From JAPLKX01 sp035530195 (GTDB lineage: Bacteria > Hydrogenedentota > Hydrogenedentia > Hydrogenedentales > SLHB01), in assembly GCA_035530195.1 (NCBI GenBank), contig DATKVG010000001.1:1-13822 (forward strand): a DNA stretch of 13,822 nucleotides, read 5' to 3'. Below the pieces are notes generated by a model. It saw nothing but the letters and a program-made list of their open reading frames with translations, was not told the DNA's origin and searched no databases. This document shows positions 6,046-12,021 of the stretch, one piece after another. The position numbers and the translations under genes were made by a program. Position 1 is the first letter of the stretch. Each line of letters begins with the position of its first letter.

Positions 6046-6106
6046 GTTTGACTTTAGCCGCCCCGAACGCCAATATACGGGCAAGACAGGGTGGAGGTCC
6101 CAAAAC

Positions 6107-6937
6107 ATGGAACTGACGCGCAGAAAGTTTCTCGGCCTCATTGGCGCCGTGACGCTCACCTCGTGCGCCCACCGGATTCCCATCATCGGCGGCGGCAACG
6201 GAAAACAGGAGCCGTGGGCGGTCGCCGCCCTGTCGGACCTGCACGTAAAGGAAGCCCGAACCACGGCCATCATCAACCGGGCCGTCGCCCAGATTAACGA
6301 CACTCCCGACGTCCGGTTCACCGTCGTCATCGGCGACCTCTCCACGAACGGGCAGTTGGCCGAGCTGAATCTGGCCAGAGAATCGCTCGACCGGCTCACC
6401 CAGCCCTGTTTTGCCGTCCCCGGAAACCACGACGTCGATACGCGCGCCCTGGATCCCTACGCCAACTTCAAGCGGAACTTTGGCGCCCCAAGTTGGATCC
6501 ATGAAGAAAAACAGTGGGTGTTTTTCGGCCTCGATACGTGCGAAGGGGCGGCCAGCGACGTCGCCGTCCGGCCCGACCGGCTGGACTGGCTCGAGAAACG
6601 GTTGCGTAAAGTCGGCGAAAACCGGCCCATCGGCGTGTTCGCCCATCACCCGTTCGGCCCGTCCACGAAGGCCTATCGGGTCAAAAACGCCGACGAGGTC
6701 CTCGGGCTTTTCAGCGGGCACAACCTTAAATTCATCGCGTCGGCCCACTACCACGGGAACCAGGACGAAGTCTCCAACGGCGTCCTGTTTACGACCACGG
6801 CGTGTTGCTCGTCGACCCGCGATAATTTTGATGAAACTAAGGAAAAAGGATACCGTCTGTTCCAGATTACCGGCGAGGAAGTGGCCACCGAGTTCGTCCC
6901 GCTGACGGTTGGAGTGCCGGCCTCAACGCCCGGATAA
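6107..6937 (+). CDS. Tat-exported lipoprotein metallophosphoesterase
   Basis: A 276-residue calcineurin-like phosphoesterase. The five metal-ligand blocks are present: D44 and H46 (SDLH), D77 (GDLS), N107-H108 (GNHD), H180/H181 (AHHP) and H214/H216 (AHYH). The N-terminus TRRKFLG (4-10) is a twin-arginine motif and LTSC (17-20) is a lipobox, so the protein is probably exported folded and anchored by a lipid on C20 outside the cytoplasmic membrane. Substrate (phosphomonoester, diester or pyrophosphate) cannot be read from the sequence. GGAGGT (6093-6098) lies 8 nt before the ATG. It appears to be a single-gene unit, since a separate promoter stands ahead of the next gene. Confidence 0.9.
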   Translation: MELTRRKFLGLIGAVTLTSCAHRIPIIGGGNGKQEPWAVAALSDLHVKEARTTAIINRAVAQINDTPDVRFTVVIGDLSTNGQLAELNLARESLDRLTQPCFAVPGNHDVDTRALDPYANFKRNFGAPSWIHEEKQWVFFGLDTCEGAASDVAVRPDRLDWLEKRLRKVGENRPIGVFAHHPFGPSTKAYRVKNADEVLGLFSGHNLKFIASAHYHGNQDEVSNGVLFTTTACCSSTRDNFDETKEKGYRLFQITGEEVATEFVPLTVGVPASTPG

Positions 6938-7043
6938 CGGAACAGGCCCGGCGAAATATTATTGATGGGCTGTTTGTAATGTCTCAAGACAGGCATGGAC
7001 CCGGTCTCGCAGGCCTGAACTGGCGAGCCGCCCACCCCGCTCG

Positions 7044-7073
7044 TTGAAGGCGCAATTGAATCTCCAGTACAAT
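7044..7073 (+). promoter_or_regulatory. Sigma-70-type promoter ahead of sppA
   Basis: TTGAAG (7044-7049) and TACAAT (7068-7073) are separated by 18 nt, each close to consensus (four and five of six). The predicted start near 7080 would leave a leader of about 20 nt carrying the AAGAG ribosome binding site. It would drive sppA and the sigma factor as one unit. Confidence 0.55.
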
Positions 7074-7098
7074 AATCAGCTGCAAAAGAGCATTGAAG

Positions 7099-8001
7099 AT
7101 GGGTAACGGCAACAGAACCCTGGGTTACGGCTGTTTCGCCGTCAATCTGTTGATCCTCCTCGTTCTCGCCCTGGTCGTCGGGTTTTTCGGCTACCTGATC
7201 GGCGAGGGAGTGCTTTATGTCGAACGGGGCCCCGGCGTGGCCCTGCTCGAGGTCCGCAGTTCCGTCTATGACGAACAGCCAATCCTCGACCAGATCGATC
7301 AACTCCTCGACAACCCCGACACCCGCGCGCTGGTCGTCCACGTCGACAGCCCCGGCGGCGTCATCTCCGCCGTCGAGGAAATCTACAACGCACTTGATCG
7401 CGCCGCGGATCGCGGAATCCCCCTCGTCGCATCAATGGGGGCGCTGGCCACGTCCGGCGGGTATTTCGTATGCCTCCCCGCCGAACGTATCTTCGCCAAC
7501 AGGACCAGCGTCACCGGCAGCATTGGCGTGCTGGTCGAATATTATTCACTGGCCGGCTTAATGGACAAAATAGGCGTGCAGTCGCAAACCGTTACGAGTG
7601 GCGAATACAAAGGGCTCGGCTCTTGGGCGCAGCCCCTGACCGACGCCCAGCGACAGCATATGCAGGATATTGTCAACGATTTCCACAATTTCTTCGTTGA
7701 AATCGTTTCCACGGAACGACACGTCGAACTCGACCGCGTCCGCCAATGGGCCGACGGCCGTGTATTCACCGGCCGCCAGGCACTCGAAATGGGCATGGTG
7801 GACGAATTAGGTGGGCTAAACGACGCAATTGCGTTTGCCGCCGAGCGGGCCCACCTGGAAGGGGAACCCAGGGTCATCCGCGTAAGCGAACGGACCGTGT
7901 CCCTATTCCAGATGTTCAGGCGGTACGGACCGCCCCCGTGGGGCGCGGCCGGCGGCCCGGCTGTGCCCGTTCCGGGCCTGGCAAGGTTTTGGATGAGGTA
8001 G
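7099..8001 (+). CDS. sppA: Signal peptide peptidase SppA-type S49 serine protease
   Basis: A 300-residue membrane-anchored protease that cleaves leftover signal peptides or membrane proteins. One membrane segment is at about 13-36. The S49 core follows: VDSPGGV (82-88), the nucleophile S119 in ALATSGGYF, TGSIGV (139-144) and the general base K171 in SGEYKGLG. The Ser-Lys distance of 52 matches the B. subtilis enzyme. The length fits the short single-domain SppA class rather than the double-length E. coli form. The ATG at 7099 is preferred because AAGAG lies 8 nt upstream; an in-frame TTG at 7093 would be only 2 nt from that site. The C-terminus is a Gly/Pro-rich tail. The stop is 4 nt before the sigma factor start, and its last codons carry that gene's ribosome binding site. 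Confidence 0.92.
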   Translation: MGNGNRTLGYGCFAVNLLILLVLALVVGFFGYLIGEGVLYVERGPGVALLEVRSSVYDEQPILDQIDQLLDNPDTRALVVHVDSPGGVISAVEEIYNALDRAADRGIPLVASMGALATSGGYFVCLPAERIFANRTSVTGSIGVLVEYYSLAGLMDKIGVQSQTVTSGEYKGLGSWAQPLTDAQRQHMQDIVNDFHNFFVEIVSTERHVELDRVRQWADGRVFTGRQALEMGMVDELGGLNDAIAFAAERAHLEGEPRVIRVSERTVSLFQMFRRYGPPPWGAAGGPAVPVPGLARFWMR

Positions 8002-8005
8002 TATC

Positions 8006-8836
<831 letters not shown>

Positions 8837-8847
8837 CAACAATTGTG

Positions 8848-8868
8848 GTGCGGGCGTCTCGCCTGCAC
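8848..8868. repeat. Hairpin repeat, 9-bp stem with TCT loop
   Basis: GTGCGGGCG (8848-8856), TCT, CGCCTGCAC (8860-8868) pairs along all nine positions, one of them G-T. The preceding AATTGTG (8841-8847) is identical to the bases before the copy at 10318. It follows the sigma factor stop by 11 nt. An in-frame GTG here opens a spurious upstream extension of apt. Confidence 0.7.
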
Positions 8869-8905
8869 AATGCCGCCCCGCGTGAATCAGCCCTCCCGTT
8901 CAGTG

Positions 8906-8911
8906 TAAAAT
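8906..8911 (+). promoter_or_regulatory. Candidate -10 box of the apt promoter
   Basis: TAAAAT matches TATAAT at five of six positions and lies 35 nt before the apt start. The -35 region is poor (TGAATC at 8883-8888 with a 17-nt spacer). It is placed after the hairpin repeat, in the gap between the sigma factor and apt. Confidence 0.3.
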
Positions 8912-8946
8912 CCTCCCTACATTTGGCTCCCAACGGAGGAAGACGT

Positions 8947-9465
8947 ATGGACCTCGCTCCGCTGATACGCAACGTACCCGATTTCCCAAAACCCGGCATC
9001 CAGTTCAAAGACATCACCACCCTGCTCAAAAACGCGCGCGCGTTCCAATACGTCATCGACACCTGGAAGTGCAGGTATCTCGAGCAGAACATCCAGGCCA
9101 TCGTCGGTGCGGACGCCCGCGGGTTTATTTTCGGCGGCGCACTCGCCTACGCCATGCGCCTGCCGTTCATCCCCGTGCGAAAACGCGGTAAACTTCCCGC
9201 TAAAACCATCAGCGGCGACTTCGAACTCGAGTACGGCGTCGATTCCATCGAGATCCATGTCGATGCGCTCGTGCCCGGGCAGCGCGTGGTACTCATCGAC
9301 GACCTGCTGGCCACCGGCGGCACCATGGCGGCCACCGTCGCGCTGGTGAAATCGCTGGGCGCCGAGATAGTCGAAGTATCGTTCCTGATCGAGCTCGCCG
9401 CGCTCAAAGGGCGCGAGAAACTGGCCGGCTTACCCGTCCATTCATTCATCACATTCGAGGAGTAA
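8947..9465 (+). CDS. apt: Adenine phosphoribosyltransferase
   Basis: A 172-residue cytoplasmic enzyme that converts adenine and PRPP to AMP and pyrophosphate. It opens with the family signature LIRNVPDFPKPGIQFKDIT (about 6-24), has GADARGFIFG (54-63), the flexible-loop region RKRGKLPAKTIS (78-89), and the PRPP-binding loop VVLIDDLLATGGT (114-126). The length fits Apt (E. coli 183). The ATG at 8947 has GGAGGA (8935-8940) 6 nt upstream. A longer frame from a GTG at 8845 is open but would translate the hairpin repeat and lacks similarity, so it is rejected. The following HAD gene starts 9 nt after the stop, pointing to a two-gene unit. Confidence 0.95.
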   Translation: MDLAPLIRNVPDFPKPGIQFKDITTLLKNARAFQYVIDTWKCRYLEQNIQAIVGADARGFIFGGALAYAMRLPFIPVRKRGKLPAKTISGDFELEYGVDSIEIHVDALVPGQRVVLIDDLLATGGTMAATVALVKSLGAEIVEVSFLIELAALKGREKLAGLPVHSFITFEE

Positions 9466-9474
9466 CCGAAATTC

Positions 9475-10305
9475 ATGGCCTATTCAGTCCCCGGTACCAA
9501 CATTGAACTCATCCAGGAAATCGAGCGCGGCAAAATCAAGCACGCCCTGTTCGACTTCGACGGCACCGTAAGCCTCCTGCGCGAAGGCTGGCAGGGCATT
9601 ATGGCGCCCGTCATGATCGAAATGATCTGCGGGCGCACAAAGCCCACGCCCGAAATCATTGACGAGGTCCATCGCGTCATCGACGAAACCACCGGCATAC
9701 AGACCATCTTTCAGATGCAGAAACTCGTCGAGATGGTCCGGGCACACGGGCTCGTACCCAAAAACGAAATACTCGACCCTTACGGCTACAAGGACATCTA
9801 CAACCAACGGCTCATGGTGCCCGTAAACGAGCGCATCTCGAGGCTCGAATCCGGACGCCTTACCGTCGAGCAGGCCACCGTCAGGGGATCGCTCGATTTC
9901 CTCAAAATGCTGCACAACCGCGGCGTGACCCTCTACGTGTTCAGCGGCACCGACCAGGACGACGTCCGAAACGAGGCATCCAAAGTCGGTGCGGCAAAAT
10001 ATTTCGACGAGATCTGGGGCGCCGTCAGGTCCATCGAGGCCTACTCTAAAGAAAAAGTCCTCCGCGAACTGATCGCCCGGCACAACCTGCATGGCGCAGA
10101 AGTCATGGTCGTAGGTGACGGGCCCGTCGAGATCCGAAACGGCAAAGAGCACGGCTGCATCACCGTCGGCGTGTGCACCGACGAAGTCAAAGGCCACGGG
10201 TGGTGCGATGAAAAACGGGTGCGGCTGACAAAGGCCGGCGCCGACATGCTCATCCCCGATTTCACCCAGGCCAAGGCCCTGTTCAACTATCTCTTCAACA
10301 AATAG
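9475..10305 (+). CDS. HAD-superfamily phosphatase
   Basis: A 276-residue haloacid dehalogenase-type hydrolase. Motif I is D27-F-D29-G-T-V (aspartate nucleophile D27, acid/base D29), motif II is S157-G-T, motif III is K192 in YSKEKVL, and motif IV is G214-D215-G-P-V-E219. A helical cap of about 110 residues lies between motifs I and II, so it is a C1-cap type. A 20-residue leader precedes the core and is not a signal peptide. The phosphorylated substrate is not evident; closeness to apt (9-nt gap, GAGGAG 12 nt before the ATG) allows a nucleotide or sugar phosphate role, but this is inference. Phosphoglycolate phosphatase or beta-phosphoglucomutase-like roles are alternatives. Confidence 0.88.
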   Translation: MAYSVPGTNIELIQEIERGKIKHALFDFDGTVSLLREGWQGIMAPVMIEMICGRTKPTPEIIDEVHRVIDETTGIQTIFQMQKLVEMVRAHGLVPKNEILDPYGYKDIYNQRLMVPVNERISRLESGRLTVEQATVRGSLDFLKMLHNRGVTLYVFSGTDQDDVRNEASKVGAAKYFDEIWGAVRSIEAYSKEKVLRELIARHNLHGAEVMVVGDGPVEIRNGKEHGCITVGVCTDEVKGHGWCDEKRVRLTKAGADMLIPDFTQAKALFNYLFNK

Positions 10306-10310
10306 AACCT

Positions 10311-10396
10311 AATTGTGGTGCAGGTGTCCCACCTGCACGGTGGAGTCGCGCTCCCGCGCGACCGGATTGCGGTGCGGCTGTCTCGTCTGCACGGTG
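10311..10396. repeat. Cluster of three hairpin repeats
   Basis: Copy 1: GTGCAGGTG (10318-10326), TCC, CACCTGCAC (10330-10338), a perfect 9-bp stem. Copy 2: GTCGCGC (10345-10351), TCCC, GCGCGAC (10356-10362), a perfect 7-bp stem. Copy 3: GTGCGGCTG (10372-10380), TCT, CGTCTGCAC (10384-10392), with one mismatch and two G-T pairs. Copies 1 and 3 both continue CTGCACGGTGG. The cluster fills most of the 133 nt between the HAD gene and the next start. Confidence 0.7.
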
Positions 10397-10431
10397 GCGG
10401 CGCCTTTAGCTGGCCAATGTGCAGCCCCGTA

Positions 10432-10440
10432 TGTTAGCAT
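10432..10440 (+). promoter_or_regulatory. Extended -10 element near the start of the membrane protein gene
   Basis: TG-T-TAGCAT (10432-10440) resembles the element at 2375-2383 (TG-T-TAGAAT). It overlaps the ATG at 10439. If real, transcription would begin at about 10447-10448, at an in-frame GTG, giving a leaderless message. No -35 is evident. Confidence 0.3.
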
Positions 10441-10786
10441 GCTCGACGTGAACCATAACGAGAGAAAACGGGCCAAGCGCCTGCTGCTGCCGGACGCCGA
10501 TGTCCTCGGGTTTTCCGCGGCGACGTTCGTGGCCGGCGCCGTTGCGGTACTCGGGCTGTTCTGGATCGAGTTGACCACGTTCGAGACGATTTTGCGCGCC
10601 GTGCTCACGTTCGCAGTCACATACGCCGCCGTGTTCGTGCTGGTAAAGTACGTCGTTTGGACGATGCTGACCGAGATAGCCACCAAACGGCGGCGCGAAT
10701 TCGAGTTGCAGCGGCAGGCACTCGAGGCACAAAACGGCCAGGGGCCGCATGGTGCGGAGCAAGAGCCGGGAGAAGCCGGGAAATGA
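10439..10786 (+). CDS. Small two-span membrane protein
   Basis: A 115-residue protein I do not recognise. A basic N-terminus (NERKRAKRLLL) precedes two membrane segments, about 24-44 and 51-78, and a charged tail (TKRRREFELQRQALEAQ) that looks helical and probably lies in the cytoplasm. The ATG at 10439 has no ribosome binding site; GTG at 10448 is the alternative (112 residues). The frame is open further left to 10313, but that part is the hairpin repeat cluster and is not coding. The end overlaps the start of the PpiC gene (ATGA), so the two are translationally coupled. This suggests an envelope role linked to protein folding. Confidence 0.65.
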   Translation: MLDVNHNERKRAKRLLLPDADVLGFSAATFVAGAVAVLGLFWIELTTFETILRAVLTFAVTYAAVFVLVKYVVWTMLTEIATKRRREFELQRQALEAQNGQGPHGAEQEPGEAGK

Positions 10787-11943
10787 TGCGTTGCAGGGTT
10801 TACATCGCGGTGTGTGCGGCGTTGCTGCCGGGTGTGTGGGCGGCGGCCCAGGCGCCGGATCTCGAAGGGATGGATCTCGTCCTGAAAGCCATGCCCGACG
10901 GGGCCGTCGCTCGAGTCAACGGCGTGGACATAGCCCGCGACGAGTTCGCCGGCCTGTACACCCAGCAAATCGCCATGCTCGGGAAACGCGCTCAGACTAA
11001 AGAGATCCCCGACTATGCGCGGTTGGACGCGGGCCTCGCCTGCCTCAGGATGCTCGTCCAGCGCGAGTTGCTCCACCAGGAAGCCGTGCGCCTGAAAATA
11101 CAAGTGCCCGAAACCGACCTCGACGAGCGGTGGAACGCCGAAATCGAACGGATGAAACTGGCCTTCGCTGCCGGAAACAAATCCGCAAACAAAGAGCCCA
11201 CGGAACAGCAGATCCTCGAGGCCGCCGGCGCGACCCGCGAAGGGGCCCGCGCCGAGTTGCGCAAGGCGCTCCTGATCGAAAAGATGAGGGTAAAAATCGC
11301 CGATCAGCAGAAACTCGACGTCGGCGAGGCCGAGATCAAAAAGTTTTTCGACGAGCACGGCTCCGAGTTCAAACGGCCCGACCGCATTCACCTCAACCAG
11401 ATCTTCATCGCGTTCAAGCCCACCGGAAAACCTGAAGACGAAAAAAATAAGGCCGAAGCCCGAAAAAAAATCGAGGCCGCCGTTAGCCGCATCCATGCCG
11501 GCGAAAGTTTTGGCGGCGTCGCCAAGGCCGTATCCGAATCGCCCGACAAAGACCGCGGCGGCGACCTCGGCGCACTGCCCGCTGAAATGCTGCCCCCGTT
11601 CTTCCTCGAAGAAGCCAAAAAGCTGAAACCCGGCGAGATCGGCGGCGTCATTGAAAGCGAGTTCGGTTTTCACGTCATCAAGCTGATCGAATCCATCGGC
11701 GGGGGTGAGGTGACGTACGACCAGGCAAAACCCCGCATCAAAAAGATGCTGCTCGCCGACCAATCCGACCGGGCCGTCGACCTGTGGGCCGAGGAGTTCA
11801 TGAAAAAGCCGGGCGCCGTCCAGATCTATCTCCAAATCGACCGGATCCTCGTAACCCACCCCGAGTTGCGCGAGATGGCCCAAAAAGCCCTCGGTTCCGG
11901 CGAAACACCGGCGCCTGAAAAGAAAAACACGGGCAAGAAGTAG
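10783..11943 (+). CDS. Secreted PpiC/SurA-like peptidyl-prolyl isomerase
   Basis: A 386-residue foldase for exported proteins. Residues 1-23 form a signal peptide (hydrophobic YIAVCAALLPGVWA, cut near AAAQA). Residues 40-175 resemble a SurA N-terminal chaperone domain (VARVNGVDIARDEFAGLY, then LVQRELLHQEA). Residues 200-303 are the parvulin domain (RIHLNQIFIAF; RGGDLGALP; FGFHVIKLIES). The C-terminal helices end in a Lys-rich tail. No lipobox Cys is seen after the leader, so it is probably periplasmic. The start at 10783 overlaps the previous stop; GGGAG lies 10 nt upstream; ATG at 10786 is equally possible. A SurA-like role in outer membrane protein folding is inferred from domain order. Confidence 0.88.
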   Translation: MMRCRVYIAVCAALLPGVWAAAQAPDLEGMDLVLKAMPDGAVARVNGVDIARDEFAGLYTQQIAMLGKRAQTKEIPDYARLDAGLACLRMLVQRELLHQEAVRLKIQVPETDLDERWNAEIERMKLAFAAGNKSANKEPTEQQILEAAGATREGARAELRKALLIEKMRVKIADQQKLDVGEAEIKKFFDEHGSEFKRPDRIHLNQIFIAFKPTGKPEDEKNKAEARKKIEAAVSRIHAGESFGGVAKAVSESPDKDRGGDLGALPAEMLPPFFLEEAKKLKPGEIGGVIESEFGFHVIKLIESIGGGEVTYDQAKPRIKKMLLADQSDRAVDLWAEEFMKKPGAVQIYLQIDRILVTHPELREMAQKALGSGETPAPEKKNTGKK

Positions 11944-11969
11944 AAGGTCAGTCGGCTGGAGCACTACTA

Positions 11970-11995
11970 TGGAAGCGGCGTCCCCGCCGCTTCCA
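11970..11995. repeat. Perfect 11-bp hairpin with TCCC loop
   Basis: TGGAAGCGGCG (11970-11980), TCCC (11981-11984), CGCCGCTTCCA (11985-11995). It lies 26 nt after the PpiC stop and 26 nt before the M23 start. There is no T-run after it, so it is not a standard terminator. Loop and layout match the hairpins at 8848 and 10318-10392. Confidence 0.7.
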
Positions 11996-12021
11996 CAACC
12001 GCGCTCGGGAAGGAGTTTTGG

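Noticed and set aside
8845..8946. N-terminal extension of apt from a GTG
   Set aside because: It translates the hairpin repeat; ATG 8947 has an ideal ribosome binding site and starts the family signature.
10313..10438. N-terminal extension of the two-span membrane protein
   Set aside because: It is made of the three hairpin repeats and would place a Cys/Arg-rich stretch before a membrane protein without a ribosome binding site.
11970..11995. Factor-independent terminator after the PpiC gene
   Set aside because: The stem is strong but no T-run follows on either strand, so it is listed as a repeat hairpin instead.
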